Below are positions 24,587 through 32,510 of a stretch of DNA of 58,618 bases, one piece after another. The stretch is taken from NCBI GenBank assembly GCA_050948825.1, contig JBMNEO010000011.1, forward strand, positions 1-58,618. Reading direction: 5' to 3'. The notes beneath the pieces were generated by a model that was not told the DNA's origin, did not search any database, and saw nothing but the letters and a program-made list of their open reading frames with translations. This DNA comes from DUQX01 sp050948825 (GTDB lineage Bacteria; Bacillota; Dethiobacteria; DTU022; UBA8154). The position numbers and the translations under genes are program-made. The stretch's first letter is position 1. Every line of letters begins with the position of its first letter.

Positions 24587-25030
24587 GTGGAACTTATGCA
24601 GAGGTTACTTGATGATCAAAAAAGGGCTATGAAAGCAGGCGAGAAGCTTCGACTGAGCGTGATACGCTTTCTGCGAAGCGAGCTAAAGAATGCGGAGATA
24701 GCCAGGAAGGAACCCCTGAATGAGGTGGAAGCTGTAGCGGTAGTACAAAGGGAGCTTAAAAGAAGGAAAGAAGCCCTGTTGGATTATGAAAAAGCTAACA
24801 GGCCTGCTCTTGTGGAAGAACTACAAGAGGAGATAAAGATCCTGTCAGGTTATCTTCCTCCACAGCTTTCGGAAAGCGAGATCAAAGAGATGGCCGTTGC
24901 GGCCATAACTGAGCTGGGGGTTTCCTCCAAAAAAGAAATGGGAAAGTTGATGGGTTATCTAATGCCCAGGGTTAAGGGAAAAGCTGATGGTTCTCTGGTA
25001 AAAAAAGTTGTAGAAGAATTACTCGGGTAA
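24587..25030 (+). CDS. yqeY: GatB/YqeY-domain protein
   Basis: The protein (147 residues from GTG 24587, behind GGGGGAG) is a YqeY homologue: LMQRLLDDQKRAMKAGEKLRLSVIRFLRSELKNAEIARKEPL, then LPPQLSESEIKEM and KEMGKLMGYLMPRVKGKADGSLV. The helical tail is shared with GatB, the amidotransferase subunit, and is thought to contact tRNA; the function of stand-alone YqeY is not settled. TTG 24581 in frame is possible. The stop codon lies inside a perfect hairpin. Confidence 0.92.
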   Translation: MELMQRLLDDQKRAMKAGEKLRLSVIRFLRSELKNAEIARKEPLNEVEAVAVVQRELKRRKEALLDYEKANRPALVEELQEEIKILSGYLPPQLSESEIKEMAVAAITELGVSSKKEMGKLMGYLMPRVKGKADGSLVKKVVEELLG

Positions 25031-25053
25031 AACTTGGGCTAACCAAGTTTTAC
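25027..25053 (+). terminator. Perfect hairpin over the yqeY stop codon
   Basis: GTAAAACTTGG (25027-25037), loop GCTAA, CCAAGTTTTAC (25043-25053): an exact 11-bp stem whose 5' arm contains the yqeY stop codon. It ends seven bases before the nfeD ribosome site, so it may act as a weak terminator or processing site between the two genes. Confidence 0.5.
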
Positions 25054-25071
25054 TCTTATGGAGGAGTGCTT

Positions 25072-26388
25072 TTGTTCAGGAAGACCAAATTTCTACTTTA
25101 TTTTCTGCTATTTTTGATAGGTTTATCGTCTTTTTTATCTTATTCCACCGTATTTTCCGCGTCTTCATCTGTTTACATTGTCCCCCTCAAGGGTGAGGTT
25201 GATCCGGGATGGCAGCATTTTTTGGAGCGTTCCCTGGAGGAAGCTGCAGCGGCAGACGCTGCAGCAGTGGTCCTTGAAATCGATACGCCGGGGGGATATA
25301 TCGGTGCCGCTCAGAGCGCCGGAGAGCTATTGAGCGATTTTTCAAGTCCAATTTATGCTTATGTTAAGCCGCACGCTCTTTCTGCAGGTGCCTATCTGGC
25401 GCTGTGTACAGACGGTATTTATATGGCGCCGGGTGCTTCAATCGGGGCCGCCGAACCCAGGATCCTGGGTTCGGACGTTACGGACGAAAAACTGGTCTCC
25501 GCCTGGGAGGCGGATATGAGAGGGGCAGCAGAAAAACAGGGCAAAGACCCCCAGTTGGCGGCAGCGATGGTACGCAGGGAGATAGAGATCGAGGACGTGG
25601 TATCCGGGGAAGAGCTGCTCACGCTAACGGCCGCACAAGCAGAAAGCCTTGGTTTTAGTGACGGCACGGCTGCCGATATAAACGAACTGCTGGAAATGAT
25701 TAACCTGGAAGGTGCCGGAATTGTAAGACTTGCGCCTACCGATTGGGAAAAGCTGTCGGGATGGTTGATTAAGCCTACAATCGCTACAATTATTCTTTCG
25801 CTTGCTTTTATTTTTCTGATTCTGGAGGTTCTCACGGCGGGTTTTGGCATTGCCGGGCTTTTAAGCATTCTTTGTTTCGGGCTCTACTTCGGCGGGCATT
25901 TTTTTACCGGGGTGAGCGGCTGGCCGGCGGTTTTTCTTTTTGTCCTCGGTATAGTGCTGCTCCTGGTGGAAGCTTTTATCCCGGGTTTTGGCATTTTCGG
26001 GCTGGGCGGGCTTGTTTCCGTTTTCGCTGCTATTGTCCTGTCGGCGGCCTCTGCCGAAACGGGTCTTAGAATGCTCTTCATATCTATTGTGGTTTCTATT
26101 GTTGCCGGTTACCTGGCTTTTAAATATTTTCAGCGCAAGGGCGTATTACGGCGTTTTATTCTGTATGACGCCGCCACCAGTGAAGAAGGTTTCAGCTCCT
26201 CTGCAGATTTAAGTCATTTTGAAGGAAAGCCCGGTAAAAGTGTTACCCCTCTGAGGCCTGCCGGAATAGCGGAGATCGAGGGCTCCAGATTGGATGTGGT
26301 TAGCGAAGGCACTTATATCCCTGCGGGGGTTGAGGTAGAGGTTATTAAGGTCGAAGGAAGACGGGTTGTGGTCCGTTCAAAACAATAA
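25072..26388 (+). CDS. NfeD-family membrane serine protease (ClpP-class, long form)
   Basis: The protein (about 438 residues from TTG 25072; GTG 25066 also possible) has an N-terminal signal segment. A ClpP-like periplasmic-side protease domain follows. It contains VVLEIDTPGGYIGAA and the serine motif PHALSAGAYLALCTDGIYMAPGASIGAAEP. Four or five membrane segments cover about 230-350, and a C-terminal NfeD OB-fold (GIAEIEGSRLDVVSEGTYIPAGVEVEVIKVEGRRVVVRS) ends the protein. NfeD long forms are usually paired with a stomatin or flotillin protein; floA follows by 75 bases, as expected. The likely role is membrane-domain protein quality control. Confidence 0.92.
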   Translation: MFRKTKFLLYFLLFLIGLSSFLSYSTVFSASSSVYIVPLKGEVDPGWQHFLERSLEEAAAADAAAVVLEIDTPGGYIGAAQSAGELLSDFSSPIYAYVKPHALSAGAYLALCTDGIYMAPGASIGAAEPRILGSDVTDEKLVSAWEADMRGAAEKQGKDPQLAAAMVRREIEIEDVVSGEELLTLTAAQAESLGFSDGTAADINELLEMINLEGAGIVRLAPTDWEKLSGWLIKPTIATIILSLAFIFLILEVLTAGFGIAGLLSILCFGLYFGGHFFTGVSGWPAVFLFVLGIVLLLVEAFIPGFGIFGLGGLVSVFAAIVLSAASAETGLRMLFISIVVSIVAGYLAFKYFQRKGVLRRFILYDAATSEEGFSSSADLSHFEGKPGKSVTPLRPAGIAEIEGSRLDVVSEGTYIPAGVEVEVIKVEGRRVVVRSKQ

Positions 26389-26463
26389 TAGAGCGATTTG
26401 TACGAACCTTGAATACCCTGAATATAATAGCAGTAATATATTAAATGGGAAAGGATGATATAT

Positions 26464-27462
26464 TTGGATGCTCTTTTATCTTTATTGGTTTTATTTGTTC
26501 TTATAGTTATCGTTTTCTCGGTTTTATTTAGTTTTATACCTTTGAGATTGTGGATTGCCGCTCTGGCAGCTGGGGTTCGCATCGGCATTATCACACTGAT
26601 CGGGATGCGCCTGCGCCGGGTTGTCCCGCATAAAGTTGTAGAACCTTTGATCAAGGCTACCAAGGCGGGGTTGCAGCTAAACGTCAACAAGCTGGAAGGG
26701 CATTACCTGGCAGGCGGTAATGTTGACAGGGTCGTGAATGCTTTGATTGCCGCTCAAAGGGCGGATATCGAACTGGGTTTTGAGAGGGCGGCTGCGATTG
26801 ATCTGGCCGGCAGGGATGTTCTGCAGGCGGTCCAGATGAGCGTTAACCCCAAGGTGATTGAAACCCCGACCGTGGCGGCGGTGGCCAAGGACGGTATCGA
26901 AGTCAAGGCCAAGGCGCGCGTTACAGTGAGAGCTAATATTGACCGCCTTGTCGGTGGTGCGGGGGAGGAGACAATTATTGCCCGTGTCGGGGAGGGTATC
27001 GTCACGACGATCGGTTCTTCCGATACCCATAAGGCGGTTCTGGAGAACCCCGATAATATCTCGCATACTGTGCTGAACAAGGGACTGGATTCAGGGACGG
27101 CTTTTGAAATTCTCTCCATCGATATTGCCGATGTTGATGTAGGCAAGAACATCGGCGCCCAGCTGCAGACGGACCAGGCGGAAGCCGATAAGCGCATCGC
27201 CCAGGCCAAAGCCGAAGAAAGGCGCGCTATGGCGGTTGCCAGGGAGCAGGAGATGAAGGCTGCGGTGCAGGAGATGCGGGCCAAGGTTGTGGAAGCCGAA
27301 GCGGAAGTGCCCGAGGCCATGGCACAGGCGCTGCGCGAGGGCAAGCTGGGTGTAATGGATTATTACAATATGCAGAATATCTTAGCCGATACGCAGATGC
27401 GCGATTCAATTTCCAAGTATGGAAAACCCGATGGTTCCGAGGGGGGTAAAAACCGCGAGTAA
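26464..27462 (+). CDS. floA: Flotillin-like protein FloA
   Basis: FloA organises ordered membrane domains in Firmicutes. The sequence follows B. subtilis FloA closely. There is an N-terminal hairpin membrane segment (LLSLLVLFVLIVIVFSVLFSF). It is followed by LWIAALAAGVRIGIITLIGMRLRRVVPHKVV, HYLAGGNVDRVVNALIAAQRADIEL, VGGAGEETIIARVGEGIV and SIDIADVDVGKNIGA. A long Ala/Glu-rich coiled coil ends with VMDYYNMQNILADTQMRDS. TTG 26464 suits the GGGAAAGGATG site; ATG 26455 overlaps that site. It is the partner of the NfeD protease just upstream and ends at a strong terminator. Confidence 0.95.
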   Translation: MDALLSLLVLFVLIVIVFSVLFSFIPLRLWIAALAAGVRIGIITLIGMRLRRVVPHKVVEPLIKATKAGLQLNVNKLEGHYLAGGNVDRVVNALIAAQRADIELGFERAAAIDLAGRDVLQAVQMSVNPKVIETPTVAAVAKDGIEVKAKARVTVRANIDRLVGGAGEETIIARVGEGIVTTIGSSDTHKAVLENPDNISHTVLNKGLDSGTAFEILSIDIADVDVGKNIGAQLQTDQAEADKRIAQAKAEERRAMAVAREQEMKAAVQEMRAKVVEAEAEVPEAMAQALREGKLGVMDYYNMQNILADTQMRDSISKYGKPDGSEGGKNRE

Positions 27463-27575
27463 CAATAATAATGGCTGCGTAAGTAACATGCGTTATTAAA
27501 AAGGCTATTAAGAAAGACAGCGACGCTAAATAAAAATAGTTGGGCCTGCCGGGTTATATTTATACTGTTGCGCAA

Positions 27576-27610
27576 TAAAAAAGTGCTCTTCGCAAAAGAG
27601 CACTTTTTAT
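27576..27610. terminator. Rho-independent terminator after floA
   Basis: AAAAAGTGCTCTT (27578-27590) and AAGAGCACTTTTT (27596-27608) form a perfect 13-bp stem with a 5-base loop. It has T-runs on both strands, so it can serve floA and the converging PIN gene. Confidence 0.92.
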
Positions 27611-27702
27611 TAAGGCTTACATTTGCCCCATAGCGTTTGTTCAAGAGAGTAGAAGCCAGATTATTTTGCTATTATGGGGTTACTCAGGACAAGAGCAGGA
27701 TG

Positions 27703-28131
27703 TTACTTCGCCAGATTCTCACCGGAAGCAGCCAGATGCAATCGGTTGTCATAGGTTAAAAGGATTATTTCGGGAAATTCTGTTTGCAGGGTTTTTGCTG
27801 CGGCAAGGTGCCAGAGGTCTGCACCGCGTAAAGGCCATTTTTTACCCAACGCCTTTATTTCAGCAGCATCGGGAACGATTTTAAGATGTTTCCATGGTCC
27901 TGTTTCGAGGGATTCTACGGCGGCTTTTATTAAAATATCGTTCAACAGCCCCTCGCGCCGAAGCCTGTTTAATACGGCATGAGTTTCTGCCAAAGCCAGG
28001 CTGGAGAGTAAATGTGCTGCACCAACTAAACCGGCGTAATATATTGCTTGTTCACTGTGTTCATCTTGGAAAAGTGTTGAGATAACGGCTGATGTATCCC
28101 AGTAAATAATCTGAGGATTTAAATACTTCAT
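27703..28131 (-). CDS. PIN-domain RNase toxin of the second module
   Basis: The 142-residue PIN protein has IIYWDTSAVISTLF at the N-terminus (first catalytic Asp), E in LALAETHAVL, D in LRGADLWHLAAA, and the closing strand IILLTYDNRLHLAA. This is the common VapC pattern and differs in sequence from the PIN protein at 20.3 kb, so the two modules are not recent copies of each other. It lies 62 bases after its Phd-type antitoxin, and that gap holds a short repeat. It converges on floA. Confidence 0.88.
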   Translation of the reverse strand: MKYLNPQIIYWDTSAVISTLFQDEHSEQAIYYAGLVGAAHLLSSLALAETHAVLNRLRREGLLNDILIKAAVESLETGPWKHLKIVPDAAEIKALGKKWPLRGADLWHLAAAKTLQTEFPEIILLTYDNRLHLAASGENLAK

Positions 28132-28151
28132 TTATAACGATCATCCCCTGG

Positions 28152-28191
28152 AGGCAAGAACAAGAACCGTCCCTGATCTTGCTTGATCTTG
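28152..28191 (-). repeat. CAGGGACGGTTCTTG repeat between antitoxin and toxin
   Basis: The minus strand reads CAGGGACGGTTCTTG at 28175-28161, flanked by AAGCAAGATC copies. The same 15-mer with similar GCAAG/CTTGC flanks is at 55613-55627. The repeat starts just after the antitoxin stop at 28194-28196. Confidence 0.65.
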
Positions 28192-28193
28192 CT

Positions 28194-28481
28194 TTATTTG
28201 TTACGGTCTTCCTGCAATAATTCCTGGGCTTTTTGGCCGGGCAGAGGAAGAGGAGCTGGGACTTTGCTGCTTTTATTTTTCTGCAGCGGTACCAGCCAAC
28301 CGGATTGTTCCAATTTGTTTAATCGCTCCTTGAGAGAAAGTGATTGCTGTTTAATTGGAGTTAGTTTTGCTACAGGTTTCCCTCTTTCCGTAAGAATAAT
28401 TTCTGTTCCGCGCTGAACTTCTTTTACTAACCTGCTTAAATTGGCTTTAGCTTCTCGAAGACCTACAGTGGATTTATACAA
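28194..28481 (-). CDS. Phd/YefM-family antitoxin of the second module
   Basis: The 95-residue protein begins YKSTVGLREAKANLSRLVKEVQRGTEIILTERGKPVAKLTPI, a standard Phd/YefM DNA-binding domain. A proline-rich linker and a C-terminal toxin-binding segment follow. TTG 28481 lies close behind GAGGTGG. It precedes the PIN toxin gene on the same strand. Autorepression is likely, since an inverted repeat flanks the -35 box of the upstream promoter. Confidence 0.87.
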   Translation of the reverse strand: MYKSTVGLREAKANLSRLVKEVQRGTEIILTERGKPVAKLTPIKQQSLSLKERLNKLEQSGWLVPLQKNKSSKVPAPLPLPGQKAQELLQEDRNK

Positions 28482-28551
28482 GCCACCTCACACCTTTTCT
28501 CATAAATATTGCTTACTTATTATTATATTTTATTTTTTCTTCTATGTCTCG

Positions 28552-28597
28552 ATTGTAGATCTTGTAGTTACATTTGTCAAGTGATTCCTGTAACTAC
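28552..28597 (-). promoter_or_regulatory. Promoter and operator of the second toxin-antitoxin module
   Basis: On the minus strand, TTGACA (28580-28575) and TACAAT (28557-28552) are spaced by 17 bases. The same two boxes and the same spacing drive the first module. GTAGTTACA (28564-28572) and TGTAACTAC (28589-28597) form an inverted repeat around the -35 box. Confidence 0.7.
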
Positions 28598-28975
28598 ATA
28601 GGCGACCGTAGCAAGAGAATTGCTCCAAGTTTAGACATTCATGAAGCTTCACTTTGCCATCAATAAATGTAAATAAAAGTGGTTCTTTACAGGATAGATA
28701 TCACTCGGCTTTGATTCGTAACATCAGATGGTAAAGACCGCAAACAATAACAACAATTTTACTGTTGCTTCGATCGAAGGTCCGGCGTGAAATAATATTG
28801 GCTGTACTTCTTTTGCCTGACTAACAATAATTTGGAGGTTATAATGAAAGGTAGCAAATCTTTTTTAAGCGATCCGATTTAGATTAATAGATTCTAAAAT
28901 AGGTACTTTTGGGCTTAATGGTTACCCCCTCAAAGAAGCGGACTTTTTCGTATTAGATAATAGGAGGCCAGACCC
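28598..28975 (+). other. Intergenic region before sigI with a 12-codon mini-ORF
   Basis: No recognisable full gene lies here. ATG 28844 has TTGGAGG upstream and opens a reading frame of 12 codons, MKGSKSFLSDPI, ending at TAG 28880-28882. This could be a leader peptide or the decayed start of a lost gene. ACCCCC at 28924-28929 followed by CGTA at 28949-28952 faintly resembles SigI-type promoters (ACCCCC/CGAA). Confidence 0.35.
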
Positions 28976-29695
28976 TTGCAGGACATCAGCGCTATCATCC
29001 GGGATATACAGCAGGGCAATGAGCGCCTGCGCGAAGAATTCTTAATGTCCCAGAAAGAATTCATCCGCGGGTATGCTTCTTATATTTGCAAGACACGGCT
29101 TGACTGGCATAACGATGACGAGTTAAGCGTAGCCTTGATCGCCTTTAATAAAGCTGTTGATACATATGAGCCCGCAGCGGGGAAAAGGTTCACCGGTTAT
29201 GCCAAGACACTGATCAGGAATAGCCTGGTGGATTATTTTAGAAGCCGTCAAAAATCCGACCCGGCCACTTTGAGCACGCTAAACGGGATTGAAGATTCCC
29301 TGAACCGCTTGCAGACGGCTGCTTCATTAAACAGCTATCTGCTGGAACTTAACCAGCGGGAGCGCGCATATGAAATTGAGAGCCTGAAGGAGCTTCTTTC
29401 CCGGTTCGGTCTTACACTGCCGGTCCTGGTGCGGAATTCCCCCCGGCATCGCGATACCAGGAACTGTTTAAAGGATATTGCGCTGAAAACGGCCGGGGAA
29501 AGCGCGCTTGTTGAGCGCATTTACCGGGAAAAGAGGCTTCCGTTAAAAGAAATCCAGTTGTTGACCGGCGCTAGAAGGAAACTGCTTGAGAAATGGCGCA
29601 GGTATCTCCTTTCGCTTATCCTGATTGCAAGTTCCGAAGAGGTGGAGGGGCTGGCGGAGTATATCTGGGGAAAGGGGGCTTTACAGGCGGAATGA
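28976..29695 (+). CDS. sigI: RNA polymerase sigma factor SigI
   Basis: The 239-residue protein is a sigma-70-like factor of the SigI family. Region 2 is LREEFLMSQKEFIRGYASYICKTRL, then DDELSVALIAFNKAVDTYEPAAGKRFTGYAKTLIRNSLVDYFR. A divergent C-terminal region ends with LPLKEIQLLTGARRKLLEKWRRYLLSLILIAS, the SigI-specific helix. In B. subtilis SigI answers heat stress, and in cellulolytic clostridia it answers polysaccharides sensed by RsgI. TTG 28976 follows TAGGAGG. The stop overlaps the start of rsgI (ATGA), so the two are translationally coupled. Confidence 0.93.
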   Translation: MQDISAIIRDIQQGNERLREEFLMSQKEFIRGYASYICKTRLDWHNDDELSVALIAFNKAVDTYEPAAGKRFTGYAKTLIRNSLVDYFRSRQKSDPATLSTLNGIEDSLNRLQTAASLNSYLLELNQRERAYEIESLKELLSRFGLTLPVLVRNSPRHRDTRNCLKDIALKTAGESALVERIYREKRLPLKEIQLLTGARRKLLEKWRRYLLSLILIASSEEVEGLAEYIWGKGALQAE

Positions 29696-30978
29696 AAAAG
29701 GTAAAGGGTCTGGTCCTCGAGAGCAACGAAGAACGTATTTTTTTGCTTACCCCGGAAGGTGAATATCTTGAACTTCCCGGCAACGGAGAGGTGTTGGAAA
29801 CGGGGGCAGAGATCGAACTGGAATTGCCGGCGAAAAAGAAAAGAAACCGCTTTTTTCTGCCCTTTGCTGCAGCTGCCGTAATTCTTGTTTTTGCTTGTTG
29901 CCTGGTGTTTTATTCGGTATTATACCGGCCGGCGGCCTACCTTGCCCTGGATATAAATCCGAGCCTCTACTTTTCGCTTAACGGTGAGGGTCAGGTCCTC
30001 AAAGCGGAGCCGCTGAATGAAGATGCACAGGAGATACTCAAGGACCTTCGGCTGCAAGGTAAAAACATCCGGGAAGCGCTGACGTTGATTTTGGACGGTG
30101 CCTATGCGGGCAATTACCTCTCGGCTGAAAAAGAAAACGTGATTTTAATCTCCCTGGCGGCACCGGAGGGTTTTATTGTCAGTGAAGATGATTTACGGGC
30201 ACTGGTATCTGAACGTATCTTGAGTATGGAGGTGAACACTTATCTCAAGGTAGCGACACTAGAACTGCAGGAGGCTATAGCAGCCAGGAAGAAAGATATG
30301 CCGGTTAATTCTCTGGTCCTGGGTGAACAGATGATGGAGAAAGGCTTAATTGAAGAAGAGGAAGAAAATAGCCCGGATGAGAAGTGCCCTGCGGATCAAA
30401 AACCTCAAAAACCCACTGAAAAAAAGGAACCCGGCCCGCCCCCGGCCGTGCGGGAATTGCTGAGCAAGATGCGTCCTGAAGAGATATTCGAGCCCGAAGA
30501 ATATATTCGGGGGAGAAAGCCTAAAGGAAAAATTCAGCATACCGGGCCGCCTGAAAGGGTGCCCCTAGGGCAAGCTGGCAGGGATCCGGATACCGGCAAA
30601 ATAGAAATGCCTGCGGCGGGAGAAGGGATAAAGGTGTTTGTTCCTCCGGGGAGAGACAAAGAAGCGGAGCGGAATAAGGATAAGGTAATTCCACCGGAAC
30701 GGGATAAAAAGGTGGTTAATCCCCCCGGAAGGGACAAAGGGGCATTTGTTCCCCCGGGATTAGAGAAAAAAAACTATCTGCCTCCGGGCTGGATAAAAAG
30801 CAAAATAAGATCTTTTTCTGGATTGGATGGTTTAGAAAAAAGACCGGCCCCTACTGATGGGCAAGGGAAAAGCGCTGATAAGAATAATTCTGCCGGGAAA
30901 GAAAAAAGCAAGAGTTCCAGGGGTTCACCAGGGAGGAGTTCTCGTCCGGAGAAAAACAATTATAAAAAACATAGATGA
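29692..30978 (+). CDS. rsgI: RsgI-type membrane anti-sigma factor with proline-rich outer tail
   Basis: The 428-residue partner holds SigI inactive at the membrane. The cytoplasmic RsgI N-terminal domain (about 1-48, VKGLVLESNEERIFLLTPEGEYLELP) is followed by one membrane segment (about 54-77). The conserved periplasmic start is AAYLALDINPSLYFSLN at 81-97. The outer part has no visible carbohydrate-binding or protease module. Residues about 300-400 hold degenerate PPGRDK/PPGLEK/PPGW units rich in Lys, Arg and Gly. ATG 29692 overlaps the sigI stop; the longer reading frame upstream is in sigI and is rejected. Confidence 0.9.
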   Translation: MKKVKGLVLESNEERIFLLTPEGEYLELPGNGEVLETGAEIELELPAKKKRNRFFLPFAAAAVILVFACCLVFYSVLYRPAAYLALDINPSLYFSLNGEGQVLKAEPLNEDAQEILKDLRLQGKNIREALTLILDGAYAGNYLSAEKENVILISLAAPEGFIVSEDDLRALVSERILSMEVNTYLKVATLELQEAIAARKKDMPVNSLVLGEQMMEKGLIEEEEENSPDEKCPADQKPQKPTEKKEPGPPPAVRELLSKMRPEEIFEPEEYIRGRKPKGKIQHTGPPERVPLGQAGRDPDTGKIEMPAAGEGIKVFVPPGRDKEAERNKDKVIPPERDKKVVNPPGRDKGAFVPPGLEKKNYLPPGWIKSKIRSFSGLDGLEKRPAPTDGQGKSADKNNSAGKEKSKSSRGSPGRSSRPEKNNYKKHR

Positions 30979-31008
30979 TATATAATAAATAAAGGAGATG
31001 AAAGCTTT

Positions 31009-32316
31009 ATGTTAAAAAAAGCGGGTGTTTTTATCTTAATTGCGGTATTAATATTGAGCATCGCAGGCGCAGCTTTTGCTGCCCCTTCCTGGCTGGAAGA
31101 TGGTTCTAAAAAAATTCCTCCAGGCCAGTTGAAAAAAATTGAGGACAGGAAGGATAATAAGCAGGTTGGGCCGCCTTCTTTTGTTTTACAAAAGCAGCAG
31201 GAGAAGAAGTTAAGATTTCTAAAGAAGGAACAGATACGCGTTTGCGGGAAGGAGTTAAAATCCGAACTTCCCCCGGTAATCAAAGAAGGACGCACTTTGA
31301 TTCCCGTCCGTGCGGTAATAATGGGACTGGGGGCAGATATAGCTTGGGACAAAGAAAAAGGCTTGGTTACAGTAACCAAAGGCAACATTATTGTTGAATT
31401 TTATATCGATGATGTGGTTTTCTATATTAACGGCAAGAAACATGAATTGGATATTCCCGCCCAGCTGATTAGTAACCGCACCTTTGTACCGCTGCGCTAC
31501 CTGGCCGAGGCCCTGGGTAAGCGGGTAAAATATGACGGCGATAATGATGTTATCACAATTGGCGATGATGCCCTGAAGAAGTTTGAAGTCGGCGGCATGG
31601 ATGTTCTGGAACTCGACGGAATAGAAGTGGATAATTATGACGATGATGGTGCCGTTTTAAAGGTTTCCGAATTTGAAGATTTTGAAGGCATTGAAATTAT
31701 AACCCAGGATAAAGAGAACATTTCTTTCTCCGTCTATTTGAACGGTTTTGATGAAGATGATGAGGTCGATGAGGATGAACTGGATGAACTGTTCCTGGAA
31801 AATGGCGATGTAATTTTTGTTAAAGCTGAAGTAACAGAAAAAGGGAATGGTAATGAGGAAGTGACAACTTATTACTACAAGGTAACGCTGGTTGGCATAC
31901 CTTCGGCTTCGTTTATATTTACGAAACCCTCCGGGCTGGTGGAGACAGATGAAGATATCCCGGGTTTCAGTTTTACGGTTAAGAACGTGAGGAACATAGA
32001 AGACGATGTTTTGTTGAGGTATTTGATGGAAGTCACGAGGGGTGATCTGGACGGTAAGGTAATAGAATACGGGGATTCGGGAAGGGTATTTGTCATAGAC
32101 GATGATCAAGCATATTTTGGTCCCTCATCAGGGTTTACGCTGGATGACCTGCCCGAATTAATGAATGAAGACGGAATTACAACACCCTTTACGGTTTTAG
32201 ATGGGCTGGATGAAGGCACTTACAGGTTCAAAGTAAGTATCGTGGAAGCGGGCGGTGACCCTCTTGTAACTTCAAAAGAATTCACCATCAAAGTTGATGC
32301 AGAAACGGATAAATAA
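31009..32316 (+). CDS. Secreted protein with copper-amine-oxidase-like stalk domain
   Basis: The 435-residue protein starts with a clear signal peptide (LKKAGVFILIAVLILSIAGAAFA, cut before APSW). A basic linker is followed by a stalk domain of the Cu_amine_oxidN1 family (PF07833): EGRTLIPVRAVIMGLGADIAWDKEKGLVTVTKG, then ISNRTFVPLRYLAEALGKRVKYDGDNDVITIG. This domain is common in Clostridia and is unrelated to amine oxidation on its own. The last 230 residues are acidic and not recognised. It follows rsgI by 30 bases behind AAAGGAG and may be part of the same operon, so it may be a SigI target. Its IPPGQLKK near residue 37 echoes the PPG units of RsgI. Confidence 0.85.
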   Translation: MLKKAGVFILIAVLILSIAGAAFAAPSWLEDGSKKIPPGQLKKIEDRKDNKQVGPPSFVLQKQQEKKLRFLKKEQIRVCGKELKSELPPVIKEGRTLIPVRAVIMGLGADIAWDKEKGLVTVTKGNIIVEFYIDDVVFYINGKKHELDIPAQLISNRTFVPLRYLAEALGKRVKYDGDNDVITIGDDALKKFEVGGMDVLELDGIEVDNYDDDGAVLKVSEFEDFEGIEIITQDKENISFSVYLNGFDEDDEVDEDELDELFLENGDVIFVKAEVTEKGNGNEEVTTYYYKVTLVGIPSASFIFTKPSGLVETDEDIPGFSFTVKNVRNIEDDVLLRYLMEVTRGDLDGKVIEYGDSGRVFVIDDDQAYFGPSSGFTLDDLPELMNEDGITTPFTVLDGLDEGTYRFKVSIVEAGGDPLVTSKEFTIKVDAETDK

Positions 32317-32360
32317 CAAAAACCCTCGGTAGGCTATGGCCCTCGGGGAAGCAGAACGAA

Positions 32361-32405
32361 AAAACGCCCCTTAGAAATAACGGCAAAGGGGCGTTTTGCA
32401 TTTTT
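32361..32405 (+). terminator. Terminator after the stalk-domain gene
   Basis: AAAACGCCCCTT (32361-32372) pairs with AAGGGGCGTTTT (32386-32397); GCATTTTT follows. A second CCCTCGG-type pair lies just upstream. It ends the sigI-rsgI transcript. Confidence 0.88.
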
Positions 32406-32510
32406 AGCAGGCAGCTGAAAATATTTTGCTCAGATTTTCAATACCCGTATAAATAATGATATAATATAAATGAAAGGGGAGAGCCCTTTCTGCGGAAGGG
32501 AGCGATATTT

